DNA of 64,000 bases from Agelas oroides (GCA_949130485.1 OX422192.1:3104085-3168084); one strand, 5' to 3'; positions 1 to 15,264 are shown, counted from the first letter of the stretch. The notes: generated from the letters alone by a model not told the origin. Numbers and translations are program-made.

Positions 1-2744
1 CTCTACCTCACTCTACCACACTCTACCTTGACTCGACCCGACTCTACCTCACTCTACCACACTCTACCCGGAATCTACCTCACTCTACCAGACACTACCC
101 CGACTCTATCTCACTCTACCACACCCTACACTGACGCTACCTCCCTCTACCAGACTCTAACCTGGCTCGACCTGACTCTACTTCACTCTACCACACCCTA
201 CCCCGTCTCTACCTCACTCTACTACACTCTACCTCGTCTCTACCTCAATCTTCCCCACTCTACACTGACGCTACCTCACACTACCACACTCTTCCCTGGT
301 TCGACCCGAGTCTAACTCACTCTACCACACTCTACCCTGGCTCGACCCGACTATACCTCACTGTACCCCACCCTACCCTGACTCTACCTCACTCTACCAC
401 ACTCTACCCCGACTCTACCTCACTCTTCCACACTATACCCCGTCTCTTCCTCAATCTACCACACTCTACCCTGGCTCGACCCGACTCTAACTCACTCTAC
501 CACACTCAACCCCAACTCTACCTCACTCTACCCCCACTCTACCTCACTGTACCACACTCTACCCTGGCTAGACCCGACTCTACCTCACTCTACCAAACTC
601 TACCCTGGCTCGACTGGACTCTACCTCACTCTACCACACTCTACCATGGCTCGACCCAACTCTACCTCACTCTATCACACTCTACCCTGGCTCTACCCGA
701 CTCTACCTCACTCTACCACACTCTACCCCGACTCTACCTCACTCTACCACACTCTACCCCAACTCTACCTCACTCTACCACACTCTACACTGACTCTACC
801 TCACTCTACCACACTCTACCCTGGCTCGACCCGACTCTACCTCACTCTATCACACTCTACCTTGGCTCTACCCGACCCTACCTCACTCTACCACACTCTA
901 CCCCGACTCTCCCTCACTCTACCACACTCTACCCAGGCTCGATCCGACTCTACCTCTCTCTACCCCACTCTACCCTGGCTCTACCAGACTCTACCTCACT
1001 CTACCCCACCCTACCCCGACTGTACGTCATTCTACTACACACAATCCCGACTCTACCTCACTCTACCACACTGTATCCTGGCTCGACCCGACTCTAACTC
1101 ACTCTACCACACTCTACCCTGGCTCCACCTGACTCTACCTCACTCTACCACACTCTACCCTGGCTCTACCCGATTCTACCTCACTCTACCACACTCTACC
1201 CCGACTCTACCTCACTCTACCACACTCTACCCCGACTCTACCTCACTCTACCACACTCAATCCAGGCTTGACCCGACTCTACCTCACTCTACCACACTCT
1301 ACCCTGGCTCGACCCGACTCTACCTCATCTACCACTCTGTGCCCTGGCTCTACCCGACTCTACCTCACTCTACCCCACTCTACCCCGATACTACCTCACT
1401 CTACCACACTCTACCCTGGCTCGACCCGACTCTACCTCACTCTACCACACTCTACCCCGTCTCTACCTCAATCTACCACACTCTACACTGACTCTACCTC
1501 ACTCTACCACACTCTACCCTGGTTCGATCCGACTCTAACTGACTCTACCACACTCTACCCTGGCTCGACCCGACTCTACCGCACTCAACCAAACACTACC
1601 CTGGCTCGCGACTGGACTCTACCTCACTCTACCACACTCTACCCTGGCTGTACCCAACTATACCTCACTCTACCACTTCTACCCAGACTCTACCTCACTC
1701 TACCACACTCTACCCCGACTCTACCTCAATCTACCACACTCTACACTGACTCTACCTCACTCTACAACACTCTACCCTGGTTCGACTCGAGTCTACCTCA
1801 CTCTACCACACTCTTCCCCGACTCTACATCACTCTACCACACTCTACACTGACTCTACCTGACTCTACCACACTCTACCTTGGTTCGACCCGACTCTAAC
1901 TCACTCTACCACACTCTACCCTGGCTCGACCCGACCCTACCTCACTCTACCACACCCTACCCTGACTCTACCTCACTCTACCACACTCTACGCTGGCTCG
2001 ACACTACTCTACCTCACTCTACCACACACTACGTTGGCTCGACCCGACTCTACCTCACTCTACCACACGCTACCCTGGCTCTACCCAACTATACCTCACT
2101 CTACCACACCCTACCCAGACTCTACCTCACTCTACCACACTCTACCCTGACTCTACCTCACTCAACCACACTCTACCCCGTCTCTTCCCCACTCTACCAC
2201 ACTCTACCCTGGCTCGACCCGATTCTACCTCACTCTGCCACACTCTACCCCAACTCTACCTCACTCTACCCCCACTCTACCTCACTCTACCACACTCTAC
2301 CCTGGCGAGACCCGACTCTACCTCACTCTACCAAACTCTACCCTGGCTCGACTGGACTCTACCTCACTCTACCACAGTCTACCATGGCTCGACCCGACTC
2401 TACCTCACTCTATCACACTCTACCCTGGCTCTACCCGACTCTACCTCACTCTACGACACTCTACCCCGACTCTACGTCACTCTACCACACTCTATAATGA
2501 CTCTACCTCACTCTACCACACTCTACCCTGGTTCGACCCGACTCTAACTCACTCTACCACACGCTACCCTGGCTCGACCCGACTCTACCTCACTCTACCA
2601 AACTCTACCCTGGCTCGACTGGACTCTACCTCACTCTACCACACTCTACCATGGCTCGACACGACTCTACCTCACTCTATCACACCCTACCTTGGCTTTA
2701 CCCGACTCCACATCACTCTACCACACTCTACCACGACTCTACCT
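1..2744 (+). repeat. Long-range module A, copy at the window start
   Basis: Monomers here carry a recognisable series of rare variants: CCCGGAATC near 69, ACTGACGCTACC near 265, the CCATGG variant near 644, GTACGTCATTCTACTAC near 1022, a shortened monomer reading CCTCATCTACCACTC near 1323, and GGCTCGCGACTGG near 1594. Most of this series returns in the same order at about 58.8-62 kb and 47.6-50 kb. Part of it returns from 6149. This marks a higher-order repeat rather than random monomer order. No gene is seen. Confidence 0.8.
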
Positions 2745-5385
2745 CACTCTACCACACTCTACCCCGACTCTACCTCACTCTACCATACTCTACCCCGGCT
2801 CGATCCGACTCTACCTCACTCTACCACACTGTACCCTGGCTCGTCCCTACTCTACCTCACTCTACCACACTCTACCGTGGCTCCACCTGACTCTACCTGA
2901 CTCTACCACACACTACCCTGGCTCTACCCGACTCTACCTCACTCTACCGCACTCTACCACACTCTACCCCAACTCTACCTCACTGTACCACACTCTATCC
3001 AGGCTCGACCCGACTCTACCTCACTCTACCACACTCTGCCCTAGCTCGACACGACTCTACCTCCCTCTACAACACTCTACCCCGACTCTACCTCACTCTA
3101 CCACACTCTACCCCGACTCTACCTCACTCTTCCACACCCTACCCTGGCTCGACCCTACTCTACCTCACTCTACCACACTCTACCCTGGCTCAACCTGACT
3201 CTACCTCATTCTACCACACTCTACCCTGGCTCTACCCGACTCTACCTCACTCTACCACACTTTACCCCGACTCCACCTCACTCTACCACACTCTACCCCG
3301 ACTCTACCTCTCTCTACCACACTCTATCCAGGCTCGACCCGACTCTACCTCACTCTACCACACTCTACCCTGTCACGACCCGACTCTACCTCATTCTACC
3401 ACACTGTGCCCTGGCTCTACCCAACTCTACCTCACTCTACCCCACTCTATCCCGACTGTACCTCACTCTACCACACTCTACCCTGCCTCGACCCGACTCT
3501 ACCTCACTCTACCACACTGTACCCTGGCTCAACCCGACTCTACCTCACTCTACCCCACCTTACCCCAACTCTACCTCACTCTACTACACTCAACCACGAC
3601 TCTACCTCACTCTACCACAATCTACCACGACTCTACCTCACTCTACCACACTCTACCCCTACTCTACCTCACTCTACCACACTCTACACTGACTCTACTT
3701 CACTCTACCACACTCTACCCTGGTTCGACCCGAGTCAAACTCACTCTACCACACTCTACCCTGGCTCAACCCGACTCTACCTCACTCTAGCACACTCTAC
3801 CCTGGCTCTACCCGACTATACCTCACTCTACCACACCCTACCCAGACTCTACCTCACTCTATTACACTCTACATTGGCTCGACCCGACTACACCTCACTC
3901 TACCCGACTATACCTTACTCTACCACACCCTACCCAGACTCTACCTCACTCTACCACACTCTACCCCGACTCTACCTCACTCTACCACACTCTACCCCGA
4001 ATCTTCCTCACTCTACCACAGTCTACCCAGGATCGACCCGACTCCACCTCACTCTTCCACACTCTACCCCAACTCTACCTCACTCTACCATACTCTACCC
4101 ACGCTCGATCCGACTCTACCTCACTCTACCACACTGTACCCTGGCTCGTCCCTACTCTACCTCACTCTACCACACTCTACCGTGGCTCCACCTGACTCTA
4201 CTTGACTCTACCACACACTACCCTGGCTCTACCCGACTCTACCTCACTCTACCGCACTCTACCACACTCTCCCCCAACCCTACCTCACTGTACCACACTC
4301 TATCCAGGGTAGACCCGACTCTACCTCACTCTACCACACTCTGCCCTGGCTCGACCCGACTCTACCTCACTCTACCACACTCTACCCCGACTCTACCTCA
4401 CTCTACCACACTCTACCCCGACTCTACCTCACTCTTCCACACTCTACCCTGGCTCGACCCTACTCTACCTCACTCTACCACACTCTACCCTGGCTCCACC
4501 TGACTCTACCTCATTCTACCACACTCTACCCTGGCTCTACCCGACTCTACCTCACTCTACCACACTTTACCTCGACTCCACCTCACTCTACCACACTCTA
4601 CCCCGACTCTACCTCTCTCTACCACACTCTATCCAGGCTCGACTCGACTCTACCTCACTCTACCACACTCTACCCTGGCTCGACCCGACTCTACCTAATT
4701 CTACCGCACTGTGCCCTGCCTCTACCCAACTCTACCTCACTCTACCCCACTCTATCCCGACTCTACCTCACTCTACCACACTCTACCCTGCCTCGACCCG
4801 ACTCTACCTCATTCTACCATACTGTACCCTGGCTCAACCCGACTCTACCTCACTCCACCCCACCTTACCCCGACTCTACCTCACTCTACTACACTCAACC
4901 ACGACTCTACCTCACTCTACCACAATCTACCACGACTCTACCTCACTCTACCACACTCTACCCCTACTCTACCTCACTCTACCACACTCTACACTGACTC
5001 TACTTCACTCTACCACACTCTACCCTGGTTCGACCCGAGTCTAACTCACTCTACCACACTCTACCCTGGCTCGACCCGACTCTACCTCACTCTACCACAC
5101 TCTACCCTGCCTCTACCCGACTATACCTCACTCTACCACACCCTACCCAGACTCAACCTCACTCTACTACACTCTACATTGGCTCGACCCGACTATACCT
5201 CACTCTACCCGACTATACCTTACTCTACCACACCCTACCCAGACTCTACCTCACTCTACCACACTCTACCCCGACTCTACCTCACTCTACCACACTCTAC
5301 CCCGACACTTCCTCACTCTACCACAGTCTACCCAGGCTCGACCCGACTCCACCTCACTCTTCCACACTCTACCCCAACTCTACCT
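2745..5385 (+). repeat. 1305-bp tandem higher-order repeat pair
   Basis: Copy 1 runs from about 2745 to 4049 and copy 2 from about 4050 to 5385. Shared rare variants keep a constant offset of 1305: ACTCTTCCAC at 3126 and 4431, the CACTGTGCCCTG variant near 3400 and 4705, and CTCAACCACGACTC near 3592 and 4897. Divergence between the copies is visible by eye, so this pair is older than the 2988- or 1009-bp pairs. The same module recurs near 31.9, 46.2, 56.3 and 63.8 kb. 1305 is divisible by three, which is why the stop-free reading frame repeats in both copies. Confidence 0.85.
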
Positions 5386-6148
5386 CACTCTATCCCCCAC
5401 TCTACCTCATTCTACCACACTCTACCCTGGCTCGACCTGACTCTACCTCACTCTATCAAACTATACTTCACTCTACCACACTCTACCCTGGTTCGACCCG
5501 AGTCTACTTCACTCTACCACATTCTACCCTGGCTCAACCCGACTCTACCTCACTCTACCACACTCTATCCTGGCTCTACCCGACTATACCTCACTCTACC
5601 ACACCCTACCCAGATTCTACCTCACTCTACTACACTCTACGTTGACTCGACCCGACTCTACCTCACTCTACCACACTCTACCCTGGCTCTACCCGAATAT
5701 ACCTTACTCTACCACACCCTACCCAGACTCCACCTCACTCTACAACACTCTACACCGACTCTACCTCACTCTACCACACTCTACCCTGACTCTTCCTCAC
5801 TCTACCACAGTCTACCCTGGCTCGACACGACTCCACCTCACTCTACCACACTCTACCCCAACACTACCTCACTCTACCCCCACTTACCTCATTCTACCAC
5901 ACTCTACCCTGGCTCGACCTGACTCTACCTCACTCTACCAAACTCTACCCTAGCTCGACTGGACTCTACCTCACTCTACTACACTCTACCCTGGCTCAAC
6001 CCGACTATTCCTCACTCTACCACAGTCTACCCTGTCTTGACCCGACTCTACCTCACTCTACCACACTCTACCCCGACTCTTCCTCACTCTACTACACTCT
6101 ACCCCGATTCTACCTCACTCTTCCACACTCTACCCTGGCTCGACCCTA
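5386..6148 (+). repeat. Linking satellite segment with GAATATACC variant
   Basis: This is ordinary 31/41 satellite. It carries the variant CTACCCGAATATACCTTAC near 5690, followed by CTCCACCTCACTCTACAAC. The same pair of variants marks segments near 16.7, 19.7, 29.4, 38.5, 43.5, 47.1 and 58.4 kb. The segment joins the 1305-bp pair to the second copy of the window-start module. No gene is seen. Confidence 0.7.
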
Positions 6149-7740
6149 CTCTACCTCACTCTACCACACTCTACCTTGACTCGACCCGACTCTACCTCGC
6201 TCTACCACACTCTACCCCGACTCTACCTCACTCTACCAGACACTACCCCGACTCTACCTCACTCTACCACACTCTACACTGATGCTACCTCTCTCTACCA
6301 CACTCTAACCTGGTTCGACCTGACTCTACTTCACTCTACCACACCATACCCCGTCTCTACCTCACTCTACCACACTCAACCTCGTCTCTACCTCAATCTA
6401 CCACACTCTACATTGACGCTACTTCACACTACCACACTCTACCCTGGTTCGACCCGAGTCTAACTCACTCTACCCCACTCTACCCTGGCTCGACACGACT
6501 ATACCTCACTCTACCACACCCTACCCAGAGTCTACCTCACTCTACCACACTCTACCCCGACTCTACCTCACTCTACCACACTATACCCCGTCTCTTCCTC
6601 ACTCTACCACACTCTACCCTGGCTCGACCCGACTCTACCTCACTCTACCACACTCTACCCCAACTCTACCTCACTCTACCCCCACTCTACCTCACTCTAC
6701 CACACTCTACCGTGGCTAGACCCGACTCTACCTCACTCTACCAAACTCTACCCTGGCTCGACTGGACTCTACCTCACTCTACCACACTCTACCATGGCTC
6801 GACCCAACTCTACCTCACTCTATCACACTCTACCCTGGCTCTACCCGACTCTACCTCACTCTACCACACTCTACCCCGACTCTACCTCACTCTACCACAC
6901 TCTACCCCAACTATATCTCACTCTACCACACTCTATACTGACTCTACCTCACTCTACCACACCCTACCCTGGTTCGACCCGACTCTAACTCACTCTACCA
7001 CAGTCTACCCTGGCTCGACCCGACTCTACCTCACTCTACCAAACTCTACCCTGGCTCGACTGGACTCTACCTCACTCTACCACACTCTACCCTGGCTCGA
7101 CCCGACTCTACCTCACTCTATCACACTCTACCTTGGCTCTACCCGACTCTACCTCACTCTACCACACTCTACCCAGACTCTACCTCACTCTACCACACTC
7201 TACCCAGGCTCGATCCGACTCTACCTCACTCTACCACACTCTACCCTGGCTCTACCAGACTCTACCTCACTCTACCCCACCCTACCCCGACTGTACGTCA
7301 TTCTACTACACTCAATCCCGACTCTATCTCACCCTACCACACTGTATCCTGGCTCAACCCGACTCTAACTCACTCTACCACACTCTACCCTGGCTCCACC
7401 TGACTCTACCTCACTCTACCACACTCTACCCTGGCTCTACCCGATTCTACCTCACTCTACCACACTCTACCCCGACTCTACCTCACTCTACCACACTCTA
7501 CCCCGACTCTACCTCACTCTACCACACTCTATCCAGGCTCGACCCGACTCTACCTAACTCAACCACACTCTACCCTGGCTCGACCCGACTCTACCTCATT
7601 CTACCACTCTGTGCCCTGGCTCTACCCGACTCTACCTTACTCTACCCCACTCTACCCCGATTCTACCTCACTCTACCACACTCTACCCTGGCTCGACCCA
7701 ACTCTACCTCACTCTACCACACTCTACCCCGTCTCTACCT
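6149..7740 (+). repeat. Second copy of the window-start module (offset 6148, then 6271)
   Basis: From 6149 the order of variants follows the window start at offset 6148. The CCATGG monomer lies at 646 and again at 6794, for example. After about 780/6930 the offset changes to 6271 (the TATCACACTCTACCTTGG variant is at 848 and 7119). This means a net difference of 123 bp, about three 41-bp monomers. The copies differ at many sites, so this is an old duplication. Confidence 0.8.
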
Positions 7741-10370
7741 CAATCTACCACACTCTACACTGACTCTACCTCACTCTACCACACTCTACCCTGGTTCGAT
7801 CCGACTCTAACTCACTCTACCACACTCTACCCTGGCTCGACCCGACTCTACCGCAATCAACCAAACTCTATCCTGGCTCGACTGGACTCTACCTCAATCT
7901 ACCACACTCTAACCTGGCTGTACCCAACTATACCTCACTCTACCACACCCTACCCAGACTCTACCTCACTCTACCACACTCTACCCCGACTCTACCTCAA
8001 TCTACCACACTCTACACTGACTCTACCTCACTCTACAACACTCTACCCTGGTTCGACTCGAGTCTACCTCACTCTACAACACTCTTCCCCGACTCTACAT
8101 CACTCTACCACACTCTACACTGACTCTACCTGACTCTACCACACTCTACCCTGGTTCGACCCGACTCTAACTCACTCTACCACACTCTACCCTGGCTCGA
8201 CCCGACTCTACCTCACTCTACCACACTCTACCCTGGCTCCACCTGACTCTACCTCACTCTACCACACTCTAACCCGACTCTACCTCACTCTACCACACTC
8301 TACCCCGTCTCTACCTCAATCTACCACACTCTACACTGACTCTACCTCACTCTACCACACTCTACCCTGGTTCGATCCGACTCTAACTCACTCTACCACA
8401 CTCTACCCTGGCTCGACCCGACTCTACCGCAATCAACCAAACTGTACCCTGGTTCGACCCGACTCTAACTCACTCTACCACACTCTACCCTGGCTCGACC
8501 CGACTCTACCTCACTCTACCACACCCTACCCTGACTCTACCTCACTCTACCACACTCTACGCTGGCTCGACACTACTCTACCTCACTCTACCATACACTA
8601 CGTTGGCTCGACCCGACTCTACCTCACTCTACCACACGCTACCCTGGCTCTACCCAACTATACCTCACTTTACCACACCCTACCCAGACTCTACCTCACT
8701 CTACCACACCCTACCCTTACTCTACCTCACTCAACCACACTCTACCCCGTCTCTTCCTCACTCTACCACACTCTACCCTAGCTCGACCCGATTCTACCTC
8801 ACTCTGCCACACTCTACCCCAACTCTACCACACTCTACCCCCACTCTACCTCACTCTACCACACTCTACCCTGGCTAGACCTGACTCTACCTCACTCTAC
8901 CAAACTCTACCCTGGCTCGACTGGACTCTACCTCACTCTACCACACTCTATCCCGTCTCTTCCTCACTCTACCACACTCTACCCCGTCTCTTCCTCACTC
9001 TACCACACTCTACCCTGGCTCGACCCGATTCTACCTGACTCTGCCACACTCTACCCCAACTCTACCTCACTCTACCCCCACTCTACCTCACTCTACCACA
9101 CTCTACCCTGGCTAGACCCGACTCTACCTCACTCTACCAAACTCTACCCTGGCTCTACCCGACTCTAACTTACTCTACCCCACTCTACCCCGATTCTACC
9201 TCACTCTACCACACTCTACCCCGACTCTACCTCACTCTACCACACTCTATCCAGGCTCGACCTGACTCTACCTCACTCTACCACACTCTACCCATGCTCG
9301 ACCCGACTCTACCTCATTGTACCACTCTGTGCCCTGGCTCTACCCGACTCTACCTTACTCTACCCCACTCTACCCCGATTCTACCTCACTCTACCACACT
9401 CTACCCTGGCTCGACCCGACTCTACCTCACTCTACCACACTCTATCCCGTCTCTACCTCAATCTACCACACTCTACACTGACTCTACCTCACTCTACCAC
9501 ACTCTACCCTGGTTCGATCCGACTCTAACTCACTCTACCACACTCTACCCTGGCTCGACCCGACTCTACCGCAATCAACCAAACTCTACCCTGGCTCGAC
9601 TGGACTCTACCTCAATCTACCACACTCTACCTTGGCTGTACCCAACTATACCTCACTCTACCACACCCTACCCAGACTCTACCTCACTCTACCACACTCT
9701 ACCCCGACTCTACCTCAATCTACCACACTCTACACTGACTCTACCTCACTCTACAACACTCTACCCTGGTTCGACTCGAGTCTACCTCACTCTACAACAC
9801 ACTTCCCCGACTCTACATCACTCTACCACACTCTACACTGACTCTACCTGACTCTACCACACTCTACCCTGGTTCGACCCGACTCTAACTCACTCTACCA
9901 CACTCTACCCTGGCTCGACCCGACTCTACCTCACTCTACCACACCCTACCCTGACTCTACCTCACTCTACCACACTCTACGCTGGCTCGACACTACTCTA
10001 CCTCACTCTACCACACACTACGTTGGCTCGACCCGACTCTACCTCACTCTACCACACGCTACCCTGGCTCTACCCAACTATACCTCACTTTACCACACCC
10101 TACCCAGACTCTACCTCACTCTACCACACCCTACCCTGACTCTACCTCACTCAACCACACTCTACCCCATCTCTTTCTCACTCTACCACACTCTACCCTG
10201 GCTCGAGCCGATTCTACCTGACTCTGCCACACTCTACCCCAACTCTACCTCACTCTACCCCCACTCTACCTCACTCTACCACACTCTACCCTGGCTAGAC
10301 CCGACTCTACCTCACTCTACCAAACTCTACCCTGGCTCGACTGGACTCTACCTCACTCTACCACACTCTA
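7741..10370 (+). repeat. Local duplications at offsets 576, 1718 and 1420
   Basis: The variant string CAATCTACC, ACACTGAC, GGTTCGATCCG is found at 7741, 8317 and 9459, giving offsets of 576 and 1718. The stretch 7741-8160 matches 9459-9878, including the CTCGAG-bearing monomer. The stretch from 8461 matches the one from 9881 at offset 1420. The segment therefore holds partial, overlapping copies of the same higher-order unit. Nothing but satellite is present. Confidence 0.75.
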
Positions 10371-13300
10371 CCATGGCTCGACCCGACTCTACCTCACTCT
10401 ATCACACTCTACCCTGGCTCTACCTGACTCTACCTCACTCTACCACACTCTACCCCGACTCTACCTCACTCTACCACACTCTACCTCGACTCTACCTCAC
10501 TGTACCACACTCTACCCCGACTCTCCCTCACTCTACCACACTCTACACTGACTCTACCTCACTCTACCACACTCTACCCTGGTTCGACCCGACTCTAACT
10601 CACTCTACCAGAAGCTACCCTGGCTCGACCCGAGTCTACCTCATTCTACCACACTCTACCATGGCTCGACATGACTCTACCTCACTCTATCACACCCTAC
10701 CTTGGCTTTACCCGACTCTACATCACTCTACCACACTCTACCACGACTCTACCTCACTCTACCACACTCTACCCCGACTCTACCTCACTCTACCACACTC
10801 TACCTAGGCTCTATCCGACTCTACCTCACTCTACCACACTGTACCCTGGCTCGACCCGACTCTACCTCACTCTACCACACTCTACCCTGGCTCCACCTGA
10901 CTCTACCTGACTCTACCACACATTACACTGGTTCTACCCGACTCTACCTAACTCTACCGCACTCTACCCCGACTCTACCTCACTCTACCACACTCTACCC
11001 CAACTCTACCTCACTGTACCACACTCTATCCAGGCTCGACCCGACTCTACCTCCCTCTACCACACTCTACCCTGGCTCGACCCGACTCTACCTCACTCTA
11101 CCACACTCTACCCCGACTCTACCTCACTCTACCACACTCTACCCCGACTCTACCTCACTCTACCACACTCTACACTGACTCTACCTCACTCTACCACACT
11201 CTACACTGACTCTACATCACTCTACCACACTCTACGCTGGTTCGACACTACTCTACCTCACTCTTGCACACTCTACGTTGTCTCGACCCGACTCTACCTC
11301 ACTCTACCACACTCTATCCTTGCTCTACCCGACTATAGCTTACTGTACCACACCCTACCCCGACTCTACCTCACTCTACAACACTCTACACCGACTCTCT
11401 CATTCTACCACACTCTACCCCGACTCTTCCTCACTCTACCACAGTCTACCCAGGCTCGACCCGCCTCCACCTCACTCTACCACACTCTACCCCAACTCTA
11501 CCTCACTGTACCCCCCCTCTACCTCATTCTACCACACTCTACCCTGGCTCGACCCGATTCTACCTCACTCTGCCACACTCTACCCCAACTCTACCTCACT
11601 CTACCCCCACTCTACCTCACTCTACCACACTCTACCCTGGCTAGACCCGACTCTACCTCACTCTACCAAACTCTACCAAACTCTACCCTGGCTCGACTGG
11701 ACTCTACCTCACTCTACCACAGTCTACCATGGCTCGACCCGACTCTACCTCACTCTATCACACTCTACCCTGGCTCTACCCGACTCTACCTCACTCTACC
11801 ACACCCTACCCTGACTCTACCTCACTCTACCGCACTCTACGCTGGCTCGACACTACTCTACCTCACTCTACCACATACTACGTTGGCTCGACCCGACTGT
11901 ACCTCACTCTACCACACGCTACCCTGGCTCTACCCAACTATACCTCACTTTACCACACCCTACCCAGACTCTACCTCACTCTACCACACCCTACCCTGAC
12001 TCTACCTCACTCAACCACACTCTACCCCGTCTCTTCCTCACTCTACGACACTCTACCCTGGCTCGACCCGATTCTACCTCACTCTGCGACACTCTACCCC
12101 AACTCTACCTCTCTCTACCCCCACTCTACCTCACTCTAGGACACTCTACCCTGGCTAGACCTGACTCTACCTCACTCTACCAAACTCTACCCTGGCTCGA
12201 CTGGACTCTACCTCACTCTACCACACTCTACCCCGTCTCTTCCTCACTCTACCACACTCTACCCTGGCTCGACCCGATTCTACCTGACTCTGCCACACTC
12301 TACCCCAACTCTACCTCACTCTACCCCCACTCTACCTCACTCTACCACACTCTACCCTGGCTAGACCCGACTCTACCTCACTCTACCAAACTCTACCCTG
12401 GCTCGACTGGACTCTACCTCACTCTACCACACTCTACCATGGCTCGACCCGACTCTACCTCACTCTATCACACTCTACCCTGGCTCTACATGACTCTACC
12501 TCACTCTACCACACTCTACCCCGACTCTACCTCACTCTACCACACTCTACCTCGACTCTACCTCACTCTACCACACTCTACCCCGACTCTCCCTCAGTCT
12601 ACCACACTCTACACTGACTCTACCTCACTCTACCACACTCTACCCTGGTTCGACCCGACTCTAACTCACTCTACCAGAAGCTACCCTGGCTCGACCCGAC
12701 TCTACCTCATTCTACCACACTCTACCATTGCTCGACATGACTCTACCTCACTCTATCACACCCTACCTTGGCTTTACCCGACTCTACATCACTCTACCAC
12801 ACTCTACCACGACTCTACCTCACTCTACCACACTCTACCCCGACTCTACCTCACTCCACCACACTCTACCCAGGCTCGATCTGACTCTACCTCACTCTAC
12901 CACACTGTACCCTGGCTCGACCCGACTCTACCTCACTCTACCACACTCTACCCTGGCTCCACCTGACTCTACCTGACTCTACCACACATTACACTGGCTC
13001 TACCCGACTCTACCTCACTCTACCGCACTCTACCCCGACTCTACCTCACTCTACCACACTCTACCTCGACTCTACCTCACTCTACCACACTCTACCCCGA
13101 CTCTACCTCACTCTACCACCCTCTACACTGACTCTCCCTCACTCTACCACACTCTACCCTGGTTTCGACCCGACTCTAACTCACTCTACCAAACGCTACC
13201 CTGGCTCGACCCGACTCTACCTCACTCTACCAAACTCTACCCTGGCTCGACTGGACTCTACCTCACTCTACCACACTCTACCATGGCTCGACATGACTCT

Positions 13301-14124
13301 ACCTCACTCTATCACACCCTACCTTGGCTTTACCCGACTCTAGATCACTCTACCACACTCTACCACGACTCTACCTCACTCTACCACACACTACCCCGAC
13401 TCTACCTCACTCTACCACACTCTACCCAGGCTCGATCCGACTCTACCTCACTCTACCACACTGTACCCTGGCTCGACCCGACTCTACCTCACTCTACAAC
13501 ACTCTACCCTGGCTCCACCTGACTCTACCTGACTCTACCACACACTACACTGGCTCTACCCGACTCTACCTCACTCTACCGCACTCTACCCCGACTCTAC
13601 CTCACTCTACCACACTCTACCCCAACTCTACCTCACTGTACCACACTCTATCCAGGCTCGACCCGACTCTACCTCACTCTACCACACTCTACCCTGGCTC
13701 GACCCGACTCTACCTCACTCTACCACACTCTACCCCGACTCTACCTCACTCTACCACACTCTACCCCTACTCTACCTCACTCTACCACACTCTACACTGA
13801 CTCTACCTCACTCTACCACACTCTACACTGACTCTACATCACTCTACCACACTCTACGCTGGCTCGACACTACTCTACCTCACTCTAGCACACTCTATGT
13901 TGGCTCGACCCGACTCTACCTCACTCTACCACACTCTATCCTGGCTCTACCCAACTATACCTCACTCTACCACACCCTACCCAGACTCTACCTCACTCTA
14001 CCACACTCTACCCCGACTCTACCTCACTCTACCACACTCTATCCTGGCTCTACCCGACTATAGCTTACTCTACCACACCCTACCCAGACTCTACCTCACT
14101 CTACAACACTCTACACCGACTCTC
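10371..14124 (+). repeat. Overlapping duplications at offsets 1860/2066 and 2622
   Basis: Sequence at 9961-10200 recurs at 11821-12060 (offset 1860). After a local 206-bp duplication within about 12030-12460 the offset becomes 2066, with the CCATGG monomer at 10373 and 12439. A second series pairs 10.66-11.45 kb with 13.28-14.07 kb at offset 2622. Markers of that series are the GGCTTTACCCGAC monomer near 10705 and 13327 and the GACACTACTC monomer near 11245 and 13867. The right copy carries extra monomers near 13.94-14.04 kb. No gene is seen. Confidence 0.75.
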
Positions 14125-15264
14125 TCACTCTACCACACTCTATCCCGACTCTTCCTCACTCTACCACAGTCTACCCTGGCTCGACCCGACTCCACCTCAC
14201 TCTACCACACTCTACCCCAACTCTACCTCACTCTACCCCCACTCTACCTCATTCTACCACACTCTACCCTGGCTCGACCTGACTCTACCTCACTCTACCA
14301 AAGTCTACCCTAGCTCGACTGGACTCTACCTCACTCTACCACACTCTACCCTGGCTCGACCCGACTATACGTCACTCTACCACACTCTACCCTGTCTTGA
14401 CCCGACACTACCTCACTCTACCTCACTCTACCCCGACTCTTCCTCACTCTACTACACTCTACCCCGACTCTACCTCAGTCTACCACACTCTACCCTAGCT
14501 CGACCTGACTCTACCTCACCCTACCACACCCTACCCTGGCTCGATCCGACTCTACCTCACTCCACTCTCGCTCGACCCGACTCTAACTCACTCTACCGCA
14601 CTCTACCCCAACTCTACCTCACTGTACCACACTCTACCATGGCTCGACCCGACTCTACCTCACTCTATCACACTCTACCCTGGCTCTGCCTGACTCTACC
14701 TCACTCTAACACACTCTACCCCGACTCTACCTCACTCTACCACACTCTACCCCAACTCTACCTCACTCTACCACACTCTACACTTACTCTACCTCACTCT
14801 ACCACACTCTACCCTGGTTTGACCCGACTCTAACTCACTCTACCACACTCTACCCTGGCTCGACCCGACTCTACCTCACTCTACTAAACTCTACCCTGGC
14901 TGGACTGGACTCTACCTCACTCTACCACACTCTACCTCACTCCACCCTCGCTCGACCCGACTCTAACTCACTCTACCGCACTCTACCCCGACTCTACCTC
15001 ACTCTACCACACTCTACCTTCAGTCTAGCTCACTCCACCACACTCTACCCTGGCTCGACCCTACTCTACCTCACTCTACCAAGCTCTACCTTGACTCGTC
15101 CCGACTCTACCTCATTCTACCAAACTCTACCCTAGCTCGACTGGACTCTACCTCACTCTACCACACTCTACCCTGGCTCGACCCGACTGTACCTCCTCTA
15201 CCACACTCTACCCTGTCTCGACCTGACTCTACATCACTCTACCACACTCTAGCCCGACTCTACC
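14125..15264 (+). repeat. 1140-bp higher-order repeat, copy 1 (all direct)
   Basis: This is the left member of a 1140-bp tandem pair. Markers include CTACCCTAGCTCGACC at 14491, the CTCCACTCTCGCTCG monomer near 14551, the CCATGG monomer near 14638 and CTACCTTCAGTC near 15016. Each has its partner 1140 bp to the right. In this copy everything is in the direct orientation, so it serves as the reference for the inversion in copy 2. Boundaries are approximate to one monomer. Confidence 0.85.
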
